This document shows positions 21,281 to 30,354 of a stretch of 36,282 nucleotides of DNA, one piece after another. This stretch comes from Deltaproteobacteria bacterium. Lineage in GTDB: Bacteria > Desulfobacterota > Syntrophia > Syntrophales > JAFGHS01. The notes beneath the pieces were generated by a model that had not been told where the DNA came from, searched no databases, and saw only the letters and a program-made list of their open reading frames with translations. How positions within the stretch are numbered: position 1 is the stretch's first letter; every line of letters begins with the position of its first letter. A program made the position numbers and the translations under genes. The stretch is taken from the NCBI GenBank assembly GCA_016928025.1, contig JAFGLN010000069.1, positions 1-36,282 on the forward strand, in the 5' to 3' direction.

Positions 21281-22312
21281 TTAAAAATCATTGATCATAT
21301 CGATCAGATTCCGGAGTCTGCCAAAATACCTACGGTTATAATCTACCACGAGTCTTGGTAAATAAACATCATCTTCATCGTCTTTTTCCTCTTCCAAAGC
21401 ATCGGTCGCAGCGATAACCCCATTCGGCAAAAGGATGTCTTGAAATTTTTCATTCAGTTCGTTGATTTCCTTCTGACTAAGCGGAGTGCTAAGTCGAATC
21501 ACCAGTCTGCCGCGCACGTACCGGACACTGTGATAACGGTGATAAAAATGCGTAATCTTTTTCAACGCATCATCAATGGAGGAGACTCTTTCAAAAATTG
21601 CAACGTCAGTCGGATGAATATAGCCACATTCCAGCAAGTCCATTTCAAAAAATTTAATCAGGTGGGACCAATAAGATCCTTCCGGATTATCGATGAGAAC
21701 CAGCGGCATTGGATTACGCTTTCCGGTTTGCAGTAGGGTTAAGGTTTCCATGGCTTCGTCGAGCGTGCCAAAACCACCGGGAAAGAGCGCTACGGCATCC
21801 GATTCCTTTAGAAAAGCCACCTTACGATTAAAAAAATATTTATAGGAGATGAATCTTGGATTGCCCTCAATCACGGGATTCGGTCTTTCGTCAAAGGGTA
21901 AACGGATATTCACGCCAAAGGAATGCTCGGAGCCGGCACCTTCATTGACGGCCCTCATAATCCCTGCTCCGCCGCCGGTAATAAGCATAAACCCCGCTTC
22001 CGCAAGTTTCTCTCCAAATTGCTTCGCCGTCTCGTACAGCGGATCACCCGGTGGGATTCGCGCTGAACCAAAAACCGTAACTTTACGAACGTCCTGGTAT
22101 GCGCTGAAGACCTTGCTGGTAAACCGCATTTCTTTGAGTGTCGTACTCATGACTTTGAGATTCGCACTTTCATCATCCTCCTGACCGGCTTTCAGCGAGG
22201 CCAGAATCATATCACGGATGTAGCTCGGCCTCCGTATACCCTCAACAGTATCCATCAATTGTTTGATCATCTCATCAATGGGGCCATTATCTTTATCAAA
22301 ATAAATCTTCAT
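21281..22312 (-). CDS. LOG-family Rossmann-fold protein
   Basis: A 343-residue protein with the LOG ('lysine decarboxylase-like') nucleotide-binding core: FGSAR (81-85), TGGGAGIM (112-119), the conserved Arg163-Lys164 in FNRKVAF, and PGGFGTLDE (178-186), the PGGxGTxxE signature. LOG enzymes hydrolyse nucleoside 5'-monophosphates to base and ribose phosphate. The core is flanked by about 70 N-terminal and 110 C-terminal residues, longer than plant LOG proteins, and the C-terminal region contains an acidic patch (EEEKDDEDD). That length recalls the larger bacterial nucleosidases such as PpnN, but a precise match cannot be claimed. It is the first gene of a two-gene unit with the secreted protein downstream. 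Confidence 0.85.
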   Translation of the reverse strand: MKIYFDKDNGPIDEMIKQLMDTVEGIRRPSYIRDMILASLKAGQEDDESANLKVMSTTLKEMRFTSKVFSAYQDVRKVTVFGSARIPPGDPLYETAKQFGEKLAEAGFMLITGGGAGIMRAVNEGAGSEHSFGVNIRLPFDERPNPVIEGNPRFISYKYFFNRKVAFLKESDAVALFPGGFGTLDEAMETLTLLQTGKRNPMPLVLIDNPEGSYWSHLIKFFEMDLLECGYIHPTDVAIFERVSSIDDALKKITHFYHRYHSVRYVRGRLVIRLSTPLSQKEINELNEKFQDILLPNGVIAATDALEEEKDDEDDVYLPRLVVDYNRRYFGRLRNLIDMINDF

Positions 22313-22853
22313 GATATTTCTTTATTCAACCCCAATCGTAATGTCAAGGGCTTGTTTTTACTAAAATTCCCCGGAAATATGCATTTACGAACGATTTACA
22401 AGACATTCGCCATCCGACGGACAATTATTAAATTCGAAGGTTATCATTAGACGCCACGGATTGGAAACCATCATTGTTAACATCGGTACCGCCTTTGACA
22501 ACCTGTATATCACATTGGCGGAAAGTTCAGTTAAAAACTCTTCCATCAAGCTAACGGGACGACATTGGAGAGTTTTAACGATATCACAAAATGACAGTCG
22601 CGCTCACTCTTTCATTCTTCGTTATTCTTAATTGCTCATTTTCCTTTTTATTCGTGCCGGGATTTGCTATTAAAAATAAGTGAAAAAGTGTGTTGAAGAT
22701 TTACCTCAAAATGGTGTATTACATAGCAATACTGGTTGATGTAACCTATCGATATGCTTACCATATGGATGAAGATGTCTTAAAATAATTTAATGAATGG
22801 ACTGAAAATACCGTATTAGTAGTAACAAATCATACCTACCAAGGAGCGCCCCT
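22313..22853. other. 541-bp intergenic region between divergent genes
   Basis: AT-rich sequence separating the LOG-family gene (-) from the large exported protein (+). No ORF of merit and no RNA gene seen. A weak plus-strand promoter candidate is TTGATG (22736-22741) with TACCAT (22759-22764) at 17-bp spacing, about 90 bp before the ATG. The downstream ribosome-binding site AAGGAG is strong. Confidence 0.35.
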
Positions 22854-25800
22854 ATGTGTCACAACATCTTTAAAAACAAGTTAATGAAGATGATTCTTTT
22901 GATTTTTTTGATCCATCCGGCTGCGGTCGGTTCTGTTTTTGCCTTCTCCGTCGATGTCAGCCGGATTTACTATGCCGACCCGGCGGGTACGGCAGGCAAT
23001 ACGAGACAAGTCGATTACGACTTTACATCGGGAACCATCAGCAGCAATGTGATATCCATTCCCGATACCGCTGTTACGAAACCCCCCATCGATGAAGAAT
23101 TAACTTATACCTTTGGTCCTTACGACGATCCGGAAAACGACGTCGCGATTCAACTGAATACGGCCTCCTGCACCTTGACCACATCGACACAAGGCGGCGC
23201 CATTATCGCGACCAGTCCCACACTGTCCACCTCCATACCGCTGCCCGAATGGACCTACGAGGTTAGGCTCCAGAATTTCACGGGCATTACGGATCCAGGA
23301 AGAGAATATAAAACACAGATCGGTATGGGCTCCATGACCTCGGGCCCCAATCCGGAATTTTCGGCCATATGGTCGAGTGAAGGTACACTCGAAATTTACG
23401 GCGATGTATATGATGACAGCCTGGATTCAACGATTTGGTCATCCAACACGGCAACGCTGACCGGTCTGAACATCAACGATACAATGATCGAATTGCGCGT
23501 CGCCCTGCCGGCAAGAACATATCCCGGAGAACCCGTCATCATCAGCTTTGAATATCGTGTCAACGGCGGCGCCTGGACGGCTCTCAACAGCTACACGATC
23601 ACCGAGCAACAGCTCCAGCAGTTTTTTTTCCTCAGCTTTCCCGGTTTGTTCCCCTATGTCAATCTGGAGGAAGACACAGGCGAGGAACCTTATCAGGTTT
23701 ATTCCTTTCATCAAAATAACGCCGGTGGAAACAAATACTACGGAAGTGCATTTCTGAACGATCCGGATCAGGCGACGTATTCGTCCGTTTCTCTCAGCGG
23801 TACCGGTTGCGTCACCCTGTCATCAACACCCATGACATACAGCAACGGCCAATGGTGGCCGGATACCGGTATTGCTCTGAGTGAAAACACCCCCCCTTCC
23901 GGGTGCACGCAGACCTTTACCATTAATGCCATCCGCAGAGCGGACGGAACAACGGACACGTTTACAAAAGCCATCACGGGATACGTGGTCGACTTTGCAA
24001 CGAATCTTTCACCGACCGGTACGATTAACACCACCCCAACCTTCTCCTGGACGGGGATCTCCGGGGCCGATGGTTACAGCGTCAGGTTAGACGATGCGAG
24101 CTACAATCAGGTATGGCACAGTGATACCGTTCCGGCAACACAGACCAGCATTGTTTATGACGGTCCCACGCTGACTAATGGACAGACTTACTACTATAAC
24201 GTCAATGCGGGGATCGAAACGGACGGAAGCTGGAACCATTCCATCGCGGAAGGCAGCTTCACATATGGAAATACCATCTCCTTCTCCGGCTGGCTGAAGT
24301 CATCGCCGAACTGGCCGTCGACGGACGGGATGCTACCGGTTTACGGGGCAACCGTTGTCGGCTTTGATACGACAGGATCACAGATCGGTCAAGCCACAAG
24401 CACTGCAACCGGTGAATTCACCTTTACGGGGATTCCGAGTTCGTCGATCTTCCGTTTTGCCATACCGACACCACAAGCAACGGATTATGTGACGGTCCTG
24501 AGCAAATTTATGAGTTCTGAAACGGATATTCAGGCGTTGTTGCCCTTTGTTCTTTTCACGCAAACCCAGTATGATGCCTTTGGCAACACCACCGGAACCG
24601 GTATGATTGTAGGGCGTGTCGCCCTTTCCGGCAGTCCCGCCTCATTCCTCGCCGGCGCAACCCTCCTTGCGGAAGAATGGTCCGGCGGCTCAACGACGGG
24701 CACCACGTATCCCGTCACCTACACGAGCGGATCATCCACAGCTGCAGACGGCCTCTACATGGTCAAAAATGTTCCCTCGGGAACGGCGGTAAAACTGACC
24801 GCCACACTGAATAACTACAACTTCGTTTACAACGGAACCATTATCCCCGTTTATGCCGGCGCCGTCTCGGAAGAATCATTTTTTGCCACCGAGATACCCG
24901 CCGCTGATCAAACCGTGTCGGGCGTTTTAACGGGACCGGCCGGTTCCATATCGGATGCGAAAGTGGAAGCCCTGAGCGACGGCAGCGTCGTGACGTCCAC
25001 GACGACCGGTGTTTCGGGGAACTATGCCCTGACCGTTCCCGGGAATCACACCTATACCATCCGGGTCACGGCGGCCGGTTATGTACGCAAAGTCGTGCAA
25101 AACATATCCGTCGGGACGTCCGATCTTTCCGTTCCGGATATTGTTTATACCGTGGACGATGCGGACGACGACCCGCCGGAAATAGCATATATGCAGCCTG
25201 AAGCAGGCCAACTCGTCGGAGGCGCTCAACCGACAATCTCCGCCGTCTTATCGGATGCAAAGGCCGGTATTGATCTCTCGACCATAGGCATGCGGATCGA
25301 TGGGAATGATGTAACACCTGACTTCGATAGCGAAACAGGTACCGTCACCTATATACCGGAGGGAGAAGGCCTCTCGGACGGCCCGCATCAAGTGACATTG
25401 GATGTTCGTGACTATGCGTCCAATCCCGCAACCCAGGCACAGTGGACCTTTACGGTAAAACTGCCGATCATCGTCCAATACGAAAGAACCCGCGTTACCG
25501 ACAGCGGAGAGGCCGGCGATGGTCAGCCGGCCTGGAAGCCGGACGGCCGGAAAATCGCCTTCACCAGCAACCGGTCGGGCAACTATGACATCTGGACCGT
25601 CAACCCCGACGGAACGGGTCTTATCCGTCTGACGACAAGCGATATGGATGAAAAATATCCTTCCTGGAGTCCCGACGGCACGAAAATCGCCTATGTAACC
25701 TTCGATCCGAACAAGGGCATTTGGGGCGGCTATCATCTGAGCACCATGAATGCCGACGGAACGGGTCAGGCCCTGCATTACATGCCTCAGACCGATCCGC

Positions 25801-26552
25801 AATCGGAAGATACTTTTTGGCAGTATGAAGTCATTTTCACGCAGTGGATCGACAACCATACAATTCTCTTTGTATCCTTCGGCCCCGATGGGGGGAACCA
25901 CAAAATCTACCGCTACAACCTGGACATTTCATCGGTACAGGACATAACACCGGCAACTGAAATCAACCCTTTCGGCGTTATTTATAATATTTCATACAGC
26001 TCCGCTAAAAATCTCCTGGCCTATGACCGGTGGCCCGTGGGCATTCAAACCATCACGCCGGTGGTAACCAATACCGACTATGCCGTTATGGATATCCCCA
26101 GGGCCAATCAGATGGATACACCGGCCATGCCGGGCTGGAGTCCTGACGGCAAAAAGATGGCCTTCGTAAAAAATCTTTATTCCGGCGAATCGAATATAGC
26201 CATATACGATCAGGAGAATCAAACAACGACCATTAACCAGACAACCGAAAACGACCGTTGGGCTGCCTGGAGCCCGGGCGGCGACAAAATCGCCATTGTT
26301 TCGGGGCCGGAATATCCCGATAACGGCAGCATCTGGCTGTTAACACTTTATACGGTACTGAAAGGCGATCTCAACGGCGATGCGTCTGTCGATCTTTCCG
26401 ATCTTGTCGTGGCCCTTCAAGTGCTGACGGGCAAGACCGCCTCAAACATCCGGTCCGACTATGCGATATCGGGAACCGACGTTAACGGCGACGGGCGGAT
26501 TGGCGTTCAGGAACTGGAATACATTCTCCAGGTCATAGGAGGCCTTCGATAA
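22854..26552 (+). CDS. Exported multidomain protein with beta-propeller and dockerin
   Basis: A 1232-residue secreted protein. A signal peptide of about 31 residues ends SVFA. The N-terminal 370 residues are beta-rich and unrecognised. A fibronectin-III-like module follows (about 383-470; NTTPTFSWTGISGADGYSVRL). Carboxypeptidase-regulatory-like repeats lie at about 499-760 (GEFTFTGIP; VSGNYALTVPG). An Ig-like domain spans about 773-868. TolB/PD40-type propeller blades cover about 880-1160 (PAWKPDGRKIAFTSNRSG; PSWSPDGTKIAYV; PGWSPDGKKMAFV). The C-terminus is a type I dockerin with two calcium loops, DLNGDASVDLSD and DVNGDGRIGVQE. Dockerins bind cohesins or occur alone in many non-cellulosomal bacteria. 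AAGGAG precedes the ATG. No cohesin is visible in the window. Confidence 0.85.
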   Translation: MCHNIFKNKLMKMILLIFLIHPAAVGSVFAFSVDVSRIYYADPAGTAGNTRQVDYDFTSGTISSNVISIPDTAVTKPPIDEELTYTFGPYDDPENDVAIQLNTASCTLTTSTQGGAIIATSPTLSTSIPLPEWTYEVRLQNFTGITDPGREYKTQIGMGSMTSGPNPEFSAIWSSEGTLEIYGDVYDDSLDSTIWSSNTATLTGLNINDTMIELRVALPARTYPGEPVIISFEYRVNGGAWTALNSYTITEQQLQQFFFLSFPGLFPYVNLEEDTGEEPYQVYSFHQNNAGGNKYYGSAFLNDPDQATYSSVSLSGTGCVTLSSTPMTYSNGQWWPDTGIALSENTPPSGCTQTFTINAIRRADGTTDTFTKAITGYVVDFATNLSPTGTINTTPTFSWTGISGADGYSVRLDDASYNQVWHSDTVPATQTSIVYDGPTLTNGQTYYYNVNAGIETDGSWNHSIAEGSFTYGNTISFSGWLKSSPNWPSTDGMLPVYGATVVGFDTTGSQIGQATSTATGEFTFTGIPSSSIFRFAIPTPQATDYVTVLSKFMSSETDIQALLPFVLFTQTQYDAFGNTTGTGMIVGRVALSGSPASFLAGATLLAEEWSGGSTTGTTYPVTYTSGSSTAADGLYMVKNVPSGTAVKLTATLNNYNFVYNGTIIPVYAGAVSEESFFATEIPAADQTVSGVLTGPAGSISDAKVEALSDGSVVTSTTTGVSGNYALTVPGNHTYTIRVTAAGYVRKVVQNISVGTSDLSVPDIVYTVDDADDDPPEIAYMQPEAGQLVGGAQPTISAVLSDAKAGIDLSTIGMRIDGNDVTPDFDSETGTVTYIPEGEGLSDGPHQVTLDVRDYASNPATQAQWTFTVKLPIIVQYERTRVTDSGEAGDGQPAWKPDGRKIAFTSNRSGNYDIWTVNPDGTGLIRLTTSDMDEKYPSWSPDGTKIAYVTFDPNKGIWGGYHLSTMNADGTGQALHYMPQTDPQSEDTFWQYEVIFTQWIDNHTILFVSFGPDGGNHKIYRYNLDISSVQDITPATEINPFGVIYNISYSSAKNLLAYDRWPVGIQTITPVVTNTDYAVMDIPRANQMDTPAMPGWSPDGKKMAFVKNLYSGESNIAIYDQENQTTTINQTTENDRWAAWSPGGDKIAIVSGPEYPDNGSIWLLTLYTVLKGDLNGDASVDLSDLVVALQVLTGKTASNIRSDYAISGTDVNGDGRIGVQELEYILQVIGGLR

Positions 26553-26555
26553 AGC

Positions 26556-26584
26556 AAGGGCAGAGCCAAGTGGCTCTGCCCTTT
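26556..26584 (+). terminator. Strong intrinsic terminator
   Basis: A 12-bp perfect stem, AAGGGCAGAGCC (26556-26567) with GGCTCTGCCCTT (26572-26583), has a 4-nt loop and runs into T residues just 4 nt after the stop codon of the dockerin protein gene. Confidence 0.8.
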
Positions 26585-26739
26585 TGAAAAATAAAAGACC
26601 GTGTAACAGCTTCGATTCCTGATTGCTTGCATCGCTTTTGAAAAGCATTTTTTCAATAGGCCGTTTTCAATGTCGATGCAGCTTATAAACCAAGCCGATC
26701 ATTTTAAGCGATCTCGCCGACATTGGCCGTAATTGAACA

Positions 26740-27864
26740 TTATATGTCATCACCGAAGGCGTATAAAATCTCATTGATGGCGAAATGTACTCTCAAATGG
26801 GCGTCATTGGTTTTTGATGACCTTACAATGCCTGCATAGCATCCCGGACAGTTACAGCTGACATTCTTCGCTCCGGTAGCCAGAACCTGATCGACTTTCT
26901 TTTTGGCTTCAATGGCCACCTGCGTATTGTCGTAATTGTTGCGCAGGCCGCTGGCAAATCCGCAGCACAAAGAATCATACCGATTGTTCTCCAACTCGAT
27001 CACATTCATGCCTGCCGCTTTGTGCAACCCCCTGATGGCCTCGAAATAATTATTGCCCAACTCACTGGTATAGCAGGAGTCACTGATGGCCATATCCTTA
27101 GACACGGTGCGCTGGACGTTCAATTCCCCGCTGTTATACTTTTCCCACAACCATTCATAAAGGGAAATGACCTCGAAAGGCAGTTTGACCCCATGGTAAT
27201 TGGGCCAGATATTGCCGAAATAATTGCTGCATGATCCGCAGTAGCACACCAGTCTATCCGTATTAAGGACTTCCAGCATCTTTTTTGTCCGTTCCACCCT
27301 TTCGCTGAAAAAAGCATAATCTCCGAAACGATGGGGAATTTCACCGCAACAGGCATCTCTGGGCCCGAATTTGGGAAGGCGTGCCAGTGCCTTTGAGTTT
27401 TCTAAGGGCTGAGGCACCGTTCTTCCATAACATCCGATAAAAAGCGTGTCTTGCGATTTTTCCGGGACCTGCTCCCACTTATCCAGGATGGCTTTGTCTT
27501 CCGCTGATCCGGCGTTATACATATCTAAAAAATAATTGGTCTCACCTTTCCCGGTCATCATATACTCCGACGATTTGGGAAGCCCGTTGCCGCTTTTCCG
27601 GTTCTTTGCGACCATTCGCTCCATAATGAGGGAATAAGGATTCAGACCTTCCGGGCAATAATGATTGCAGGTGAAGCAAAACGTGCATTCATTCAATACT
27701 CTTTGAGGCTCTTCGCCGTTAATGAGCCGTTGGATTTCCGCCCTGGATTCTTCTTTTCCCATTTTCATGACCGGACACTTCTGCAGACAAATACCACAAT
27801 TAATACACTGTTTGGCTTCTTTGCCTTCCGGGATAAACGCATCGATATAAGACCGACTCACCAT
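26740..27864 (-). CDS. Iron-sulfur oxidoreductase subunit, HdrD/GlpC-like
   Basis: A 374-residue protein. Two ferredoxin-type clusters lie at the N-terminus: C20-x2-C23-x2-C26-x3-C30-P and C60-x2-C63-x2-C66-x3-C70-P. Two CCG domains follow: C172-C173-G with C209-x2-C212, and C300-C301-G with C339-x2-C342. This architecture is that of heterodisulfide reductase HdrD, GlpC and related subunits that pass electrons between a flavoprotein or membrane partner and a disulfide or quinone. The ATG at 27864 is preceded by AGGAGA; an upstream in-frame ATG at 27981 is less likely. No flavoprotein partner is next to it. Its upstream neighbour is a small membrane protein gene 116 bp away on the same strand. 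Confidence 0.85.
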   Translation of the reverse strand: MVSRSYIDAFIPEGKEAKQCINCGICLQKCPVMKMGKEESRAEIQRLINGEEPQRVLNECTFCFTCNHYCPEGLNPYSLIMERMVAKNRKSGNGLPKSSEYMMTGKGETNYFLDMYNAGSAEDKAILDKWEQVPEKSQDTLFIGCYGRTVPQPLENSKALARLPKFGPRDACCGEIPHRFGDYAFFSERVERTKKMLEVLNTDRLVCYCGSCSNYFGNIWPNYHGVKLPFEVISLYEWLWEKYNSGELNVQRTVSKDMAISDSCYTSELGNNYFEAIRGLHKAAGMNVIELENNRYDSLCCGFASGLRNNYDNTQVAIEAKKKVDQVLATGAKNVSCNCPGCYAGIVRSSKTNDAHLRVHFAINEILYAFGDDI

Positions 27865-27980
27865 GATCGCTTCTCCTTTTCTCGATTTTTTAGTTAATGT
27901 TTTAAAATATTTTAGAAAATAGCATTTGATCATTTTTTTGAAAAGTGGCATAAACGACATTAAATATCCCGATTGCGCCA

Positions 27981-28253
27981 TTATGACCTAATGAGGACTT
28001 TTCTCAACCATCTAAAGATCATTTCTCTAATCCGTATGGCAGCCCGGCCGATCCGGGGATATCGTTTATCGATCCAATGCACAATGCGTTGAAAAAAAGG
28101 CACATCACGAGACAAAAGAACGGCGCCGATAGCAAGAAAAAGCCATCCCTGAAGAATTGGGAAGATAAACCCGGCGATCCCGAGGAGGATAAAACTTACA
28201 CCGATCGTGATCCTTATGATTTTTAAAATTATTCTTTTCCGCTTCTCGTCCAT
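27981..28253 (-). CDS. Small membrane protein, PGPGW-family-like
   Basis: A 90-residue protein with a Lys/Arg-rich start (MDEKRKRI), a hydrophobic hairpin of two segments (IGVSFILLGIAGFIFPIL and GWLFLAIGAVLL) and a basic amphipathic tail. The turn PILQGWLFLAIGAVLL resembles the PGPGW small transmembrane family, in which the turn is usually PGPGW, so the match is partial. The function of that family is not known. The ATG at 28253 is preferred over a TTG at 28286, although neither has a strong ribosome-binding site. It lies upstream of the CCG iron-sulfur protein on the same strand and could anchor it, which is speculation from position alone. Confidence 0.65.
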   Translation of the reverse strand: MDEKRKRIILKIIRITIGVSFILLGIAGFIFPILQGWLFLAIGAVLLSRDVPFFQRIVHWIDKRYPRIGRAAIRIREMIFRWLRKVLIRS

Positions 28254-28627
28254 GTAGGCACCGTCAAGAAGATAATCACACCTCAAATGCTATATTACAA
28301 CATAAGTCAACGTACACCATCGGCGATTTTGTAGACGATAACTTGTATACCATTGGGATCATTGGTATTTATTAAACATCTCCCGTTAACATTGTCAATC
28401 TTTAATTGCCCTATGAAAAGATGATACTTATAAAAGGTTATGACTTCAGTAGTATTCGATTAAATGGTAATCAAGCAAAGCCCATGGTATCCTTCTTTAA
28501 AACATGCTTGACTCCTCTTTGAGATTTTACTACACATCATTGCCATGACAGTAAAATGCAATTATATAATCAATGCAGGTATCATATAAATAAAGACTCA
28601 ACAGCAACTTAACAAAAGGTGATTCCA
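28254..28627. other. Intergenic region with probable aspartokinase promoter
   Basis: Separates divergent genes. No RNA gene found. A lysine riboswitch was looked for ahead of the aspartokinase and its conserved helices were not seen. The promoter candidate is listed separately. Confidence 0.4.
28540..28570 (+). promoter_or_regulatory. Candidate sigma-70 promoter of aspartate kinase
   Basis: TTGCCA (28540-28545) and TATATA (28563-28568) with 17-bp spacing; a perfect TATAAT is two bases further on (28565-28570). The aspartokinase ATG follows about 58 nt later. Confidence 0.4.
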
Positions 28628-29989
28628 ATGAAAAATCGGATCGTTTGCAAATTTGGTGGAACGTCCGTCGCCAATGCTGAACAAATAAATAAAGTGAAAG
28701 ATATTATTACACAAAATCAAGAGAGGAAGTATGTTGTTGTCTCTGCTCCGGGCAAAGCAACTTCTGAAGATGAAAAGGTGACCGACCATTTAATAAATAT
28801 TGCCACCAGTGGCAGACACTTCCGCTCACAGCATAAAGACATAAGCACGGAGAAAAGTCACAAAGCGGTTATGGAAAAATTCCACAGTTTGATGTCTGAT
28901 CTATGCGTCGAGAGTGAGGACATCCGGGAACGGTTGGAAAAGGACATTCAAAAAGCCATCTCAGCGGAGAAGCGGATCGACTTTCTGGCATCCAGAGGAG
29001 AAAGATTCAATGCCGAGATTATATGTCGTTACTTTAACAAACAAGGAATCCCCTCAGAACTTATTTTACCGGAGGATATGGGCTTAATGGTTTCCGATGA
29101 TTTCTCCAACGCCCACGTGATTCCCGTGAGTTATCGAAACATTAGAGAAAAGCTCAGCAGAGTGGAAGGCGTTGCAGTCATTCCCGGATTTTACGGCATG
29201 ACATCCAAAGGGGATGTGGCTGTCTTTTCGCGGGGAGGTTCCGATCTGACGGGAGGTGAAATTGCTTTTGCGATTGAAGCGTCACTCTATGAAAACTGGA
29301 CGGATACGGATGGTATTTATCAAGTTGATCCGAAGCTTATCCCAGAAGCAAAAGTGATCCCCCGTTTAACCTATAAGGAAATTCGCCTGTTGTCATCAAA
29401 GGGTTTTGATGTATTTCACTATGATGCCATGGTAAATTGCAAGAAAAGAAACATTCCCATACAAATAAGAAATACAAACAATCTTTTTTCAGAAGGAACA
29501 CTGATTGTCTCCGAACGCGTTCCTGAAGAAGTTGTTGTCGGCATTGCTCGACAAGATAATATTGCATATCTATACTTAGAACGAGACGGTGCAGGAGAAA
29601 CAATCGGCTTTGTCCATGACCTTCTCAGCGTCATCAAGGATTACGGTATTGAAACTTACCATTATCCAACGGATAGAGATGATGTTGCCATCCTTCTTAA
29701 TCAGGACGATCTGGTGGGGTCTGAAGACGATATCAAAGAGACCATTGAGAGGGAATTCAAACCTGATATTTTTGAGTTCAATTATAACATTACAACGCTT
29801 TCCCCTGTGGGAATCGGCATGAAAAATCATCCTGGCGTCATCGCCCGGGCAGCAACAGCATTGAAGGAACAGAACATCAATATTGACATCATCAACCAGG
29901 GGCCGGCACAGATCAGTTTCCATTTTGGTTTCCAAAACTGTTATGCCGACAGCGCACTGAGGGCAATGTACGATCGATTATTACAATAG
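28628..29989 (+). CDS. Aspartate kinase (monofunctional)
   Basis: A 453-residue cytoplasmic kinase for the first step of the lysine/threonine/methionine pathway, L-aspartate to 4-phospho-L-aspartate. The kinase core shows KFGGTSVAN (8-16), FLASRGERFNAEI, and FSRGGSDLTGGEIAFAIEA followed by NWTDTDGIYQVDP. Two ACT-type regulatory domains occupy the C-terminal part from about 300 (FVHDLLSVIKDYGIETYHYPT; VGIGMKNHPGVIARAATALKEQNINIDIINQG). The SRGGSD-TG form and the 450-residue length resemble the LysC-III/YclM-like group rather than the shorter alpha/beta aspartokinase with interlaced start. AAAGGTG sits before the ATG. An in-frame GTG at 28619 overlaps that site. No other amino-acid gene is nearby. 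Confidence 0.93.
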   Translation: MKNRIVCKFGGTSVANAEQINKVKDIITQNQERKYVVVSAPGKATSEDEKVTDHLINIATSGRHFRSQHKDISTEKSHKAVMEKFHSLMSDLCVESEDIRERLEKDIQKAISAEKRIDFLASRGERFNAEIICRYFNKQGIPSELILPEDMGLMVSDDFSNAHVIPVSYRNIREKLSRVEGVAVIPGFYGMTSKGDVAVFSRGGSDLTGGEIAFAIEASLYENWTDTDGIYQVDPKLIPEAKVIPRLTYKEIRLLSSKGFDVFHYDAMVNCKKRNIPIQIRNTNNLFSEGTLIVSERVPEEVVVGIARQDNIAYLYLERDGAGETIGFVHDLLSVIKDYGIETYHYPTDRDDVAILLNQDDLVGSEDDIKETIEREFKPDIFEFNYNITTLSPVGIGMKNHPGVIARAATALKEQNINIDIINQGPAQISFHFGFQNCYADSALRAMYDRLLQ

Positions 29990-30354
29990 AAATTGGCATG
30001 TCGAGCGTTTGTGCATTGTAAATGACGGTAGAAAAGCGCGGTCATCGTAACGTTAAAAAATGCTGTGTCAACAAAAAAGACGTTAAACCCTCCTCAGGCC
30101 TTTAATATTTTGTATCATTAAATACGAATGAAATGATGTTTCTTTACCAAGATTTTTTAAAAATCATTAGGTCCTGATCTATTCGGGAAATTGGCAGTAA
30201 AACATAATAAATCGCATCTGATAACATACCCGTACGGCAAGAGGTGTAACGTATCATCCGACTGATTCATTTTTTCAAAACCACAATGAACGGCATTTTC
30301 CCCTTGGTAAAAGAATAAATCCTATGACATTTAATAACGATTTGGAGGTGAGAG
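29990..30354. other. 365-bp intergenic region
   Basis: AT-rich. It holds an AT palindrome GATTTTTTAAAAATC near 30151-30166 and no convincing terminator with a T-run behind aspartate kinase. No ORF with a ribosome-binding site and no RNA gene were seen. Confidence 0.35.

Noticed and set aside
25248..25901. 217-codon minus-strand frame inside the dockerin protein gene
   Set aside because: Opposite to propeller blades with clear PDG motifs; no start signal.
26634..26652. GCTTTTGAAAAGC followed by T6 as a second terminator
   Set aside because: The stem is at most 4-5 bp of mostly A-T; the strong terminator at 26556 makes it unnecessary.
28287..28627. Lysine riboswitch before aspartate kinase
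   Set aside because: The conserved helices and purine-rich core of the L-box were not found.
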